Assembly (NCBI GenBank): GCA_900541035.1 | Contig: UQIN01000024.1 | Location: 1 to 33,820, forward strand | Origin: an uncultured Collinsella sp. | Lineage (GTDB): Bacteria > Actinomycetota > Coriobacteriia > Coriobacteriales > Coriobacteriaceae | Length of the DNA stretch: 33,820 nt | Direction of reading: 5' to 3' | In this document: one piece after another, positions 15,037-22,899 of the stretch | Layout of the letters: each line of letters begins with the position of its first letter | Position numbering within the stretch: the first letter of the stretch is position 1 | The notes under the pieces: generated by a model | Seen by the model: only the letters and a program-made list of their open reading frames with translations | What the model was told of the DNA's origin: nothing | Databases searched by the model: none | Program-made: the position numbers and the translations under genes

Positions 15037-15112
15037 TGGTGGGCCCTCCGGGATTCGAACCCAGAACCCAGGGATTATGAGTCCCCTGCGCTAACCGTTG
15101 CGCCAAGAGCCC
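15037..15112 (-). tRNA. tRNA with anticodon CAU (elongator Met or Ile2)
   Basis: Read on the minus strand, GGGCTCT (from 15112) pairs with AGGGCCC, the anticodon loop is CTCATAA, the T stem is intact, and discriminator A is followed by an encoded CCA (15037-15039). The 1:72 pair is G-C, so it is not an initiator tRNA, which has a mismatch there. The anticodon CAU could be elongator methionine or the isoleucine tRNA whose C34 is changed to lysidine. The anticodon arm and T arm resemble the E. coli ileX pattern as I remember it, so Ile2 is a serious possibility. Confidence 0.9.
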
Positions 15113-15347
15113 TTATGAACGGTGAATGCAATTCTAATAAAGCAACTTAGGCCTAATTTCTTCGCTTCACGTCGTGAAATACTACCATGCACGAGCAAGT
15201 CGCACAACGCAAGATCAATTCCAATGCTAAACAACAACCAATCTGGGCGCGTCGCAGAAAAGACGTGTTTTAGAAAAAACTAAGGTCATTAATTCAGGGC
15301 TCCAACACATTTATTCGTGAAATCGAGCTGATGCCATTTCAAAACAT

Positions 15348-15485
15348 TGCCGGTTTACTACGACTGATCGGCGAGTCCCGAGCACCGCGTGTTCTCCGTT
15401 TGCAAAACCGCAGGTAGGGAGCCCGACGGTTGCGCGAAAAGGCGTGCGTGGTCGAACATCCCTGATTCATCGTAGTAAACCGGCA
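15348..15485. repeat. 138-bp inverted-end repeat element, copy 2
   Basis: Perfect 15-bp inverted ends, TGCCGGTTTACTACG (15348-15362) and CGTAGTAAACCGGCA (15471-15485). Flanking ATGCCATTTCAAAAC upstream is also shared with copy 1 (GTGCCATTTCAAAAC). The interior carries AAAACCGCAGGTAG and a TTGCGCGAAAAGGCGTG block resembling the TTGTGAAAATAGGCGTG of copy 1. It encodes nothing. Both copies precede a tRNA-Ala unit. Confidence 0.85.
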
Positions 15486-15623
15486 TAGTTCTGAGGCGCA
15501 GAGGAGGGGCGGTTCGCAATCGGACCCGATAATGGGACTGGCGGCGCACAGGAAACCCGGTTGCGCGGGGCGGGTCGTGTTTCGCCCTAGCCGGCGCGGG
15601 CGAAAGTTTTTCCAAAATTGTCC

Positions 15624-15652
15624 TTGCATCGGCGGGGGAGTTCCCGTATAGT
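15624..15652 (+). promoter_or_regulatory. promoter of tRNA-Ala copy 2
   Basis: TTGCAT (15624-15629), a 17-bp spacer and TATAGT (15647-15652), identical to copy 1. Confidence 0.85.
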
Positions 15653-15664
15653 ACTTCTTCGCAC

Positions 15665-15737
15665 GGGGGCGTAGCTCAGCTGGGAGAGCGCTTGACTGGC
15701 AGTCAAGAGGTCAGGGGTTCGATCCCCCTCGTCTCCA
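15665..15737 (+). tRNA. tRNA-Ala (anticodon GGC), copy 2
   Basis: 73 nt, base-identical to copy 1, with the same CTGGCAG anticodon loop and the same non-encoded CCA (CCC follows the discriminator). It lies 75 bp upstream of the ABC-F gene with its own terminator in between. Confidence 0.95.
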
Positions 15738-15753
15738 CCCGAGCATTGAATGA

Positions 15754-15781
15754 GGCTCCAACGTAAGTTGGGGCCTTTTTT
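15754..15781 (+). terminator. terminator of tRNA-Ala copy 2
   Basis: GGCTCCAAC pairs with GTTGGGGCC, followed by TTTTTT. It separates the tRNA from the ABC-F gene. Confidence 0.92.
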
Positions 15782-15812
15782 CATATAGGCACACAAGGTC
15801 AAAGGCGGCACC

Positions 15813-17849
15813 ATGATCCTCCTGGTCGACAAGATCGAAAAAAGCTTCGGCGCGCGCGTCCTCTTTAGCGGCGCGTCCTTCCAGATCAACCCCGGCGAGC
15901 GCTTTGCGCTCGTTGGACCCAACGGCGCCGGTAAAACCACCATGCTCAAGATCATCATGGGCATCGACAGCCCCGACGCCGGCCAGGTCCAGTACGCCAA
16001 GGACTGCCAGGTGGGCTACCTAGAGCAGGAAACCAACCTGGAGCACAAGGACACCACCATCCTCGCCGAGGTCATGGCGGCCGCTAAGGAAATCCGCCGC
16101 ATGGGCGAGCGCGCCAACGAGCTTCAGGCACAAATCACCGAGCTCTCCGAGCAGGGCAAGGACGTCGACGCACTCCTTAACGAATACGGCCAGGTCCAGG
16201 ACCGCTTTGAGCACCTAGGCGGCTACGAGCTCGAGAGCAACGCCCGTAAGATTCTGTCCGGCCTGGGCTTTAAGGTCACCGACTTTGAGCGCCCGTGCTC
16301 CGAGTTCTCGGGCGGCTGGCAGATGCGCATCGCGCTGGCAAAGCTTTTCCTGCGCCACCCCGACCTGCTGCTTCTGGACGAGCCCACTAACCACCTGGAC
16401 CTCGAGAGCGTCCAGTGGCTGCGCGGCTTTATCGCCAACTACGACGGCGCCGTCCTCATCGTCAGTCACGACCGCGCCTTCATGGACGCCTGCGTCGACC
16501 ACGTCGCCGCGCTCGAGAACCGCCGCGTGACCACCTACACCGGCAACTACAGCAGCTACCTCAAGCAGCGCGAGGACAACCTGGAGCAGATGCGCGCCAA
16601 GCGCGCCGCCCAGGAGCGCGACATCGCCCACATGCAGGTCTTCGTCGACAAGTTCCGTTACAAGCCCACCAAGGCCGCCCAAGCGCAGGAGCGCATCCGC
16701 AAGATCGAGCAGATCAAAAAGGAGCTCGTCATCCTGCCCGAGGGCCACAAACACATCGACTTTAAGTTCCCCGACCCGCCGCGCTCTGGCGATATGGTCG
16801 TGGGCCTGGAGGGCGTGTCCAAGTCCTACGGCGACAAGCACATCTACAGCGACATCGACCTCAAACTCTACCGCGGCGAGCATGTGGCGCTCGTCGGCCC
16901 CAACGGCGCCGGCAAGTCAACCCTCATGAAGATCCTCGCCGGCCTGGAGCCGCCCACCACCGGCACCCGCGACCTGGGCACCAACGTGGGTGTGGCCTAC
17001 TATGCCCAGCACGCGCTCGAGGGCATGACCGAATCGAACACCGTCCTGCAAGAGATCGACACCGTTACGCCCAAGTGGACCGTGCCCCAGCAGCGCAGCC
17101 TGCTGGGTGCCTTCCTGTTTAGCGACAACGACGCAATCGAAAAGCAGGTCCGCGTCCTTTCCGGTGGTGAAAAGGCGCGTTTGGCGCTCGCCAAGATGCT
17201 CGTGGCCCCCGAGGCACTCCTGTGCCTGGACGAGCCTACCAACCACTTGGACATCGACTCGGTGGACATGCTCGAGAACGCCCTGCAAAACTTCCCCGGC
17301 ACCATCGTGCTGATCAGCCACGACGAGCACCTGGTGCGCGCTGTGGCCAACCGCGTGATCGACATCCGCGACGGCAAGGTCACGGTCTATGACGGCGACT
17401 ACGACTACTACCTCTACAAGCGCGAGGACCTCGCAGCCCGCGCCGCCGCCGAGGCAGCAGGGGAGAGCACGCCGGCCGCAGGCAAGAGCAGCAAACCCTC
17501 CAGTGCCGTCCAGGCCAGCAGCCCCGCCGCCGCCCCCAAGCCGGCCGAGGGCAAAAAGACCAAGGAGCAAAAGCGCGCCGAGGCCCAGGCCCGCGCCGCA
17601 CTCAACAAAAAGCTCAAGGGCGTGCGCAACCAGCTTAAGAAGATCGAGGCGGAGCTCGACAAAAAGCGCGCCCGCTATGACGAGCTTATGGAATTGATGG
17701 CAAGCGAAGAGCTTTATGCCGATCAGGATAAGTTCAACGCCGCGCTGGGGGAATATAACGGCCTAAAGCAAGAGCTGCCCAAGCTCGAGGACGAATGGCT
17801 CGAGCTTTCCACCCAGATTGAAGAGGAGACCGCGCGTGAACTCTCGTAA
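15813..17849 (+). CDS. ABC-F family ATP-binding protein
   Basis: 678 residues from the ATG at 15813 (AAAGGCGG just upstream). Two nucleotide-binding domains are fused with no membrane segment, the mark of ABC-F proteins that act on the ribosome. Walker A motifs GPNGAGKTT (35-43) and GPNGAGKST (about 362-370), ABC signatures FSGGWQMR and LSGGEKAR, and Walker B/H-loop segments DEPTNHLD and SHD are present in both halves. The inter-domain arm (about 240-320, with KFRYKPTKAAQAQ) is the P-site tRNA-interaction motif region. A Pro/Ala-rich linker (about 535-585) leads to a C-terminal coiled coil as in Uup and YdiF-type members. It is likely a translation factor; antibiotic resistance cannot be inferred. 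Confidence 0.95.
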   Translation: MILLVDKIEKSFGARVLFSGASFQINPGERFALVGPNGAGKTTMLKIIMGIDSPDAGQVQYAKDCQVGYLEQETNLEHKDTTILAEVMAAAKEIRRMGERANELQAQITELSEQGKDVDALLNEYGQVQDRFEHLGGYELESNARKILSGLGFKVTDFERPCSEFSGGWQMRIALAKLFLRHPDLLLLDEPTNHLDLESVQWLRGFIANYDGAVLIVSHDRAFMDACVDHVAALENRRVTTYTGNYSSYLKQREDNLEQMRAKRAAQERDIAHMQVFVDKFRYKPTKAAQAQERIRKIEQIKKELVILPEGHKHIDFKFPDPPRSGDMVVGLEGVSKSYGDKHIYSDIDLKLYRGEHVALVGPNGAGKSTLMKILAGLEPPTTGTRDLGTNVGVAYYAQHALEGMTESNTVLQEIDTVTPKWTVPQQRSLLGAFLFSDNDAIEKQVRVLSGGEKARLALAKMLVAPEALLCLDEPTNHLDIDSVDMLENALQNFPGTIVLISHDEHLVRAVANRVIDIRDGKVTVYDGDYDYYLYKREDLAARAAAEAAGESTPAAGKSSKPSSAVQASSPAAAPKPAEGKKTKEQKRAEAQARAALNKKLKGVRNQLKKIEAELDKKRARYDELMELMASEELYADQDKFNAALGEYNGLKQELPKLEDEWLELSTQIEEETARELS

Positions 17850-18132
17850 GGCCGCTGCCGTGGCGATGAGCATCATCGCCATCGCGTGCCGCATCTGCGG
17901 CATCTTTATGAGCGCGATGACCGTGCTGTTGTGCTTTAGTGGACTCACAGCCAAGCTGCAGATCGTCGGCTTTGTCGTCGAGCTCTCGCGCGCGCTGCCG
18001 AGCGCCATCGCCGGCTATGGCGTCATCACATCGCCTTTCGGCGGTGTGTTCCGCCTGGATTACGCCATCGTCGCCGTCATCCTGTTTGTGGCCGACTACC
18101 TGCTCACGCGCGCCTCGCGCCGCGTCCGCTAG
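17836..18132 (+). CDS. small membrane protein of unknown function
   Basis: 98 residues from a GTG at 17836, overlapping the end of the ABC-F gene by 14 nt, with GAGGAG upstream. A TTG at 17818 in the same frame is less likely. Hydrophobic stretches at about 9-36 and 70-90, with a shorter one at about 42-60, predict two or three membrane helices, ending in the basic tail TRASRRVR. I recognise no family. The overlap indicates translational coupling to the ABC-F gene, and the M50 protease gene follows after 9 bp. Confidence 0.75.
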   Translation: MNSRKAAAVAMSIIAIACRICGIFMSAMTVLLCFSGLTAKLQIVGFVVELSRALPSAIAGYGVITSPFGGVFRLDYAIVAVILFVADYLLTRASRRVR

Positions 18133-18141
18133 GGGAGCGCT

Positions 18142-18825
18142 ATGTCCAGCAGCTACCTAATGAACCTGCTCGCCAGCGCCGTCGCCGTCATCGTGGGCAT
18201 TGTTATCCACGAGAGCGCACACGCCGCCGCGGCTTGGGCGCTCGGCGACAAGACGGCCCGTTCGCGCGGCCGCGTGTCCCTCAACCCGCTCAACCATATC
18301 GACCCATTCGGCACTATCATCCTGCCACTGCTGATGCTGGCCGCTGGCGGCCCGGTATTCGCTTTTGCCAAGCCGGTGCCCGTCTACCTCAACAACCTCA
18401 AGCACCCCAAGCGCGACGAAGTCCTGGTGAGCGCGGCCGGCCCCGTATCGAACATCGCACTCGCGTGCCTCGCCGCGGCCCTCATGTACCTGGCCTATGG
18501 CAGCCTCTACGCCAGCATGTCTTTTGCCGTGGCATCGCAGATCATGAACTTTGGCGCCACCTTTATCGTGGTCAACCTGTCGCTTGCGTTCTTCAACCTC
18601 ATCCCGATCCCGCCGCTCGATGGCTCGTCGATTATCGTGCCGTTCCTCAAAGGCAAGGCGCTCAACAACTACTACCACCTGCAGCAATACGCCATGCCCA
18701 TCCTCATCATTGTGCTGTATCTGCTGCCCATGTGGACCGGCATCGACGTGATCGGCCGCTATTTCGACGTTACCGTGTATCCGCTTGCTGAGCAGCTGCT
18801 CAACTTCGCAATCGCCGGCATCTAA
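18142..18825 (+). CDS. M50-family site-2-type zinc metalloprotease
   Basis: 227 residues, ATG at 18142 with AGGGGAG five bases upstream. An intramembrane protease of the compact YwhC/S2P-like group. The zinc motif is HESAH (His23, Glu24, His27) in the first membrane helix. The third ligand is Asp160 in NLIPIPPLDG. The SAAGPVSNIAL segment (about 97-107) is also typical. Five or so hydrophobic segments are expected. Compact members cleave transmembrane substrates; the substrate here is unknown. It is placed between the ABC-F pair and the condensin genes. Confidence 0.92.
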   Translation: MSSSYLMNLLASAVAVIVGIVIHESAHAAAAWALGDKTARSRGRVSLNPLNHIDPFGTIILPLLMLAAGGPVFAFAKPVPVYLNNLKHPKRDEVLVSAAGPVSNIALACLAAALMYLAYGSLYASMSFAVASQIMNFGATFIVVNLSLAFFNLIPIPPLDGSSIIVPFLKGKALNNYYHLQQYAMPILIIVLYLLPMWTGIDVIGRYFDVTVYPLAEQLLNFAIAGI

Positions 18826-18909
18826 GGTAAACTTACAGGTCGACCGTGCAAAACGGTCGTAATATGCACCCAAACCGCGCCGCGAAGGCGCCGTCAAAGG
18901 AGGTCGAAG

Positions 18910-19719
18910 ATGTCGTATCGCGTGTCGACGCAGGTCTACAGCGGACCGTTCGACCTGCTGTTGCAGCTGGTAACCCGCCAAAAAGTAGATATCGGCGCTA
19001 TCTCCATCAGCGAGGTGGCCGAGCAGTACCTTGCCGAGGCCGAACGCATCGAGGCGCTGGACCTGGACGTGGCGAGCGACTTTTTGCTGGTCGCAGCAAC
19101 CCTTTTGGACATCAAGGCCGCCTCGCTGGTGCCCCAAGAAGCCCCGCGCAAAGCCGACGATGTGGACGAGTTCGACGAAGACCTCGAGGAGCTCAGTGCC
19201 CTCGACGGCGACGCCCTGCGCGAAGTCCTGATCCAGCGCCTGATCGCCTACAAGCAGTTTAAGGGTGCGGCAGCTGCCCTTGGCGCACGTATGCAGGCCG
19301 AAAGCCGCATGCACCCCCGCGTCGCCGGTCCCGACCCCGAGTTTTTGGGCCTGATGCCCGACTACCTGGCAGGCATCACCCTGCGCGGCTTGGCGGTCAT
19401 CTGCGCCGACCTGGACGGCAAGCGCCAGACCTTCTTGCTAGAGGCCGAGCACGTGGCGCCGCATCGCGTGCCGCTCGACCTGACCGTGGCCTCGGTCGAC
19501 CGCTTTACCATGGCGCACCAAACTTGCACCTTCCGCGAGCTGCTGGACGGCGACGCCACCACCGAGCAACTCGTCGTCACCTTCCTGGCCATGCTGGAGC
19601 TCGCCAAGCGTGGCTCGCTCACACTGAGCCAGGACGAGATCTTTGGAACCATTCAGATCAACCGCGTCGAGGGCGCCGAGGCCTATGTGCCCGGCGAAGG
19701 CCCCGAGCTCACCGAATAG
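18910..19719 (+). CDS. scpA: segregation and condensation protein A
   Basis: 269 residues, ATG at 18910 with a near-ideal AAAGGAGG. ScpA is the kleisin that bridges the heads of the SMC dimer and binds ScpB, needed for chromosome compaction and segregation. The N-terminal signature FDLLLQLVTRQKVDI (about 14-28) and ISEVAEQYL match the SMC-neck-binding domain. The C-terminal winged helix spans about 205-260 (VVTFLAMLELAKRGSLTLSQ). An acidic linker lies between. It is 84 bp after the protease gene; a CGACCGT/ACGGTCG hairpin at 18841-18859 sits in that gap and may attenuate or terminate upstream transcription. scpB follows after 12 bp. Confidence 0.95.
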   Translation: MSYRVSTQVYSGPFDLLLQLVTRQKVDIGAISISEVAEQYLAEAERIEALDLDVASDFLLVAATLLDIKAASLVPQEAPRKADDVDEFDEDLEELSALDGDALREVLIQRLIAYKQFKGAAAALGARMQAESRMHPRVAGPDPEFLGLMPDYLAGITLRGLAVICADLDGKRQTFLLEAEHVAPHRVPLDLTVASVDRFTMAHQTCTFRELLDGDATTEQLVVTFLAMLELAKRGSLTLSQDEIFGTIQINRVEGAEAYVPGEGPELTE

Positions 19720-19731
19720 GAGCAGGCACCC

Positions 19732-20460
19732 ATGTCTAACCTTTCCACGCTGGAGCCAAACAGCCTCAAAGGCGCCCTCGAGGCGCTGCTGCTCGTTTCG
19801 AGCGACCCGGTGAGCGCGCCCGCGCTGGCAGGTGCGCTGGATATCGCCCCCGGTGAGTGCGCATCGCTGCTCGCCGAGCTCAAGGTTGAGTACGAGGAGG
19901 CCAACCGCGGCTTTCAGCTGCGCGAGGTCGCCGGCGGCTGGCGCCTGTTCACGCATCCCGCCTATCACGATGTCGTTGAAGCCTATGTGCTGAGCTGGGA
20001 CACGCAAAAGCTGTCGCAGGCCGCGCTCGAGACGCTCGCCGTGATCGCCTACCACCAGCCCGTCACGCGCGAGGTGGTCAAGGGCATCCGCGGCGTCAAC
20101 TCCGACGGCGTCATTGCATCGCTCGTGGACAAGGGCCTGGTGCGCGAGCTCGGTCGCGATCCCGAGCGCGGTCAGGCCATCATCTACGGCACGACCAACG
20201 CCTTTTTGGAAAAGTTCGGCCTGCGCTCCACCCGCGACCTGCCCGATCTAGAGCAGTTTGCCCCCGACGAACAGTCGCGCCAGTTTATTCGCGAGCGCCT
20301 GAGCGGCCGCAGCATCCAGTCAACGCTCGAGGAGCAGGCCGAGGACCTGGACGAGGAGCGCGAACTGCTCGATACCGATGTTGTGAATGTTGAGGCAGTC
20401 GAGGGCGAGGACAACCTGGTCGTCGACAAGACCTCGGAGGATATGCATGACGAGGACTAA
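19732..20460 (+). CDS. scpB: segregation and condensation protein B
   Basis: 242 residues, ATG at 19732 after an AGGAGCAGG region. ScpB dimers bind the middle of ScpA in the SMC complex. Family features include LKGALEALLLVSSDPVS at the start, FQLREVAGGWRLFTHP (about 62-77), and LSQAALETLAVIAYHQPVTR with the invariant second winged-helix stretch (about 95-115), then RGVNSDG. The long acidic C-terminal tail (DEERELLDTD onward) goes beyond the usual core. The last 14 nt overlap the start of the pseudouridine synthase gene. Confidence 0.95.
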   Translation: MSNLSTLEPNSLKGALEALLLVSSDPVSAPALAGALDIAPGECASLLAELKVEYEEANRGFQLREVAGGWRLFTHPAYHDVVEAYVLSWDTQKLSQAALETLAVIAYHQPVTREVVKGIRGVNSDGVIASLVDKGLVRELGRDPERGQAIIYGTTNAFLEKFGLRSTRDLPDLEQFAPDEQSRQFIRERLSGRSIQSTLEEQAEDLDEERELLDTDVVNVEAVEGEDNLVVDKTSEDMHDED

Positions 20461-21412
20461 CCAAGCAGGGGAGACACGCATCGCCGGCGCCACGGACTTG
20501 CCCGCAACCGACGCCCAGCCCGTCTACCCGCACACCATGCGCCTGCAGCGCTTTTTGGCGCGCGCGGGCGTGGCGAGCCGCCGCGGCTCCGAGGACCTGA
20601 TGACCGCCGGCCGCGTGACCGTCAACGGCGAGGTCACGACCGAGCTGGGCACCAAGGTCGATGTCGACCGCGACCACATCGAGGTCGACGGTATGCCCGT
20701 CAAGCTCAATCAGGGCGCTGTGTACCTGATGCTCTACAAGCCGACCGGCTACCTCACCACCATGAGCGACCCGCAGGAGCGTCCCTGCGTGGCCGACCTG
20801 GTCCCCCGCGACCGTTTTCCGGGCTTGTTCCCGGTGGGCCGCCTGGACCGCGACACCACGGGACTGTTGCTCTTTACCACCGACGGCGACCTGTCGCAGG
20901 ACCTGCTGCATCCCAGCAAGCACGTCTATAAGACCTACCAGGCGCTCGTGGACGGCCACCTGACCGACCGCGACTTGGAGCCACTCCGCCGCGGCATCGA
21001 GCTCGACGACGGCCTCTGCCAGCCGGCCATCTGCCGTGTCATCACCGCGCACGAGGCGGAGGCCGTGGCGCCCCAGGGCGTCAAGCCCGGCACCACCGCT
21101 GTGGAGGTTATCATCCGCGAGGGTCGCAAGAACCAGGTCAAGCGCATGCTGAGCAAGATCCACCACCCAGTGATTCGCCTGCATCGCTGCAACTTTGCCG
21201 GCCTGGAGCTCGAGGGCGTAGCCAAGGGCTCGTGGCGCGAGCTCACCGACCGCGAGGTACAGATCCTCAAGGCCGGGGGTATCCCGCCCAAGCAGGCCAG
21301 CGCCAAACGCGGCGGCAAGCCCCAGGACACACCCGCGAGCCGCACGCGCCACCACGGCAGCCACGGCTCCGCGCCCAAGCGCAACACCTACCGCGAGCGC
21401 TACACGGGCTAG
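20447..21412 (+). CDS. rluB: RluB-type ribosomal large subunit pseudouridine synthase
   Basis: 321 residues from the ATG at 20447, overlapping scpB by 14 nt, with GGAGG seven bases upstream; this decides the start over a longer open frame. It converts a uridine of 23S rRNA to pseudouridine. An S4 RNA-binding domain (MRLQRFLARAGVASRR, about 31-78) precedes the RsuA/RluB-type catalytic domain. The catalytic Asp134 lies in GRLDRDTTGLLL, followed by KNQVKRML (about 255-262). The basic C-terminal tail (about 285-321) is rich in Arg, Lys, His and Gly. The scpA-scpB-rluB order is common in Gram-positive genomes. The exact target base is not readable from sequence. Confidence 0.93.
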   Translation: MTRTNQAGETRIAGATDLPATDAQPVYPHTMRLQRFLARAGVASRRGSEDLMTAGRVTVNGEVTTELGTKVDVDRDHIEVDGMPVKLNQGAVYLMLYKPTGYLTTMSDPQERPCVADLVPRDRFPGLFPVGRLDRDTTGLLLFTTDGDLSQDLLHPSKHVYKTYQALVDGHLTDRDLEPLRRGIELDDGLCQPAICRVITAHEAEAVAPQGVKPGTTAVEVIIREGRKNQVKRMLSKIHHPVIRLHRCNFAGLELEGVAKGSWRELTDREVQILKAGGIPPKQASAKRGGKPQDTPASRTRHHGSHGSAPKRNTYRERYTG

Positions 21413-21478
21413 GTAATCCGCCGCACCCCAGCGCCCGCGAACCATACCAGCACGTCAACCACCGAAAGGAAGCATTGC

Positions 21479-22165
21479 ATGATCGTCGCCATCGACGGCC
21501 CCGCCGGTTCCGGCAAGTCCACTATCGCCAAGGAGATCGCCCGCCAGCTGGGCTTTAACAAGCTCGACACGGGCGCCATGTATCGCGCCGTCACCTTTGC
21601 CGCGCTCGACCGCGGCATCGATCTGGACGACGAGGCGGCCATCGACGCCCTCGCCGAGCAGATCGAGATCCGCTTTACCAACGGCACCGGCGAGGACACG
21701 CGCCTGACCATCGACGGCACGGACGCCTCAGCCACCATTCGCACCCCGCAGGTCGACGCCAACGTGTCCAAGGTCTCGGCCTACCCGGGCGTGCGCGCCG
21801 CCATGCTCATCCACCAGCGCCGCGCCGCCGAGGACCGCGATATCGTGGCCGAGGGTCGCGACATCGGAACCGTCGTGTTCCCTAACGCGCAGGTCAAGGT
21901 CTTCCTGACCGCCGACCCGCGCGAGCGCGCCCGCCGCCGCGTGCTGCAGCGCCACCAAAACGACGCTCAGCCGCTCACGTCCGCGCAACTCGAGAACGAG
22001 GTCGACGAGACCCTCGACGCCCTCAAGCAGCGCGACAAGCTCGACAGCAGCCGCGAGGTCGCCCCGCTCGTCCCCGCCGAGGACGCCGTGCACGTCGACT
22101 CCACCGCCCATACCATCGACGAGGTCGTCCGCATTATCGAGGGCCTCATCAACCAAAGGAGGTAG
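21479..22165 (+). CDS. cmk: cytidylate kinase
   Basis: 228 residues, ATG at 21479 with GAAAGGAAG upstream. It phosphorylates CMP and dCMP using ATP. The P-loop GPAGSGKST is at about 7-15, KLDTGAMYRA at about 27-36 forms the NMP-binding start, VAEGRDIGTVVFP (about 124-136) is the family signature, and DPRERARRR (about 144-152) is the LID region. Length is normal. It is 66 bp after rluB and 3 bp before plsC. Confidence 0.96.
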   Translation: MIVAIDGPAGSGKSTIAKEIARQLGFNKLDTGAMYRAVTFAALDRGIDLDDEAAIDALAEQIEIRFTNGTGEDTRLTIDGTDASATIRTPQVDANVSKVSAYPGVRAAMLIHQRRAAEDRDIVAEGRDIGTVVFPNAQVKVFLTADPRERARRRVLQRHQNDAQPLTSAQLENEVDETLDALKQRDKLDSSREVAPLVPAEDAVHVDSTAHTIDEVVRIIEGLINQRR

Positions 22166-22168
22166 CCC

Positions 22169-22897
22169 ATGCGCCTGTTTAAGCAGACGCCCGAGGACTA
22201 TTACAACGCCCCCTATGACGAGTTTCCGGCGCTCATCCGCGGCACCGTCGTCGTAGTCATGGCCATCCTTTGGGCCTTCTCCAAGCTCATGTGGCGTTGG
22301 AAGGTCGAGGACGCTGACCTGCTGTTTGAGCGCCAGGAAGGCCGCGGAAGCGTGGTCATCTGCAACCACACCTCGATGGCCGAACTCCTGGCTGTAGAGA
22401 CGGCGCTGTTCTTTGGGGGGCGCCGCATTCGTCCCATCTTTAAGTCCGAGTTCGCCAAGAGCAAGATTGTGCGCTGGGCCTTTAGCCGCGTAGGCGGCAT
22501 CCCCGTGGAGCGTGGTACTGCCGATATGAAGTGCCTGCGCGCCGCCCAGCATGCGCTGCAGCGCGGCGAGGACGTTCTGATCTTCCCCGAGGGCACACGC
22601 ATCCGCTCACGCGAGATCAAGCCTGAGGTCCACGGCGGTTTTGCGCTCATCGCTCAGATGGGCAAGGCGCCCGTTAACCCGCTCGCCATCTGCGGCTGGT
22701 CCGACATCACGCCCTCGGGCAAAAAGATCATGCGTCCCAAGAAGTGCTGGATCCGCGCCGGCAAGGCCGTCTCGCTTTCCGACGCACCGGCCGGGCTTAA
22801 GCGCACGGAGCGCCTGGAATGGTTTGAGTCCGAGGCCATGAACCGCGTCTACGCCATGCGAGACGATCTGTGCGACGAGCATCCGGGCAGGTTCTAG
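22169..22897 (+). CDS. plsC: 1-acyl-sn-glycerol-3-phosphate acyltransferase
   Basis: 242 residues, ATG at 22169 behind AAAGGAGG. It adds the second acyl chain to lysophosphatidic acid at the membrane. A hydrophobic segment (about 23-38) anchors the N-terminus. Motif I is NHTSMAE (His67 to Glu72), so the usual HX4D is HX4E. Motif II-like GGIPVERG is at about 109-116, and motif III FPEGTR at about 139-144. The Asp-to-Glu change at the catalytic motif is unusual and might alter activity, although all other motifs are intact. The gene cluster includes plsY and gpsA, which fits the phosphatidic acid pathway. Confidence 0.9.
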   Translation: MRLFKQTPEDYYNAPYDEFPALIRGTVVVVMAILWAFSKLMWRWKVEDADLLFERQEGRGSVVICNHTSMAELLAVETALFFGGRRIRPIFKSEFAKSKIVRWAFSRVGGIPVERGTADMKCLRAAQHALQRGEDVLIFPEGTRIRSREIKPEVHGGFALIAQMGKAPVNPLAICGWSDITPSGKKIMRPKKCWIRAGKAVSLSDAPAGLKRTERLEWFESEAMNRVYAMRDDLCDEHPGRF

Positions 22898-22899
22898 CC

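Noticed and set aside
18157..19314. A 385-codon minus-strand frame opposite the M50 protease and scpA
   Set aside because: Both plus-strand genes are well-conserved families. The antisense product has no recognisable motif.
20285..21445. A 386-codon minus-strand frame opposite scpB and rluB
   Set aside because: It is the antisense of two confident genes and is Ala/Val/Gly/Arg-rich low-quality sequence.
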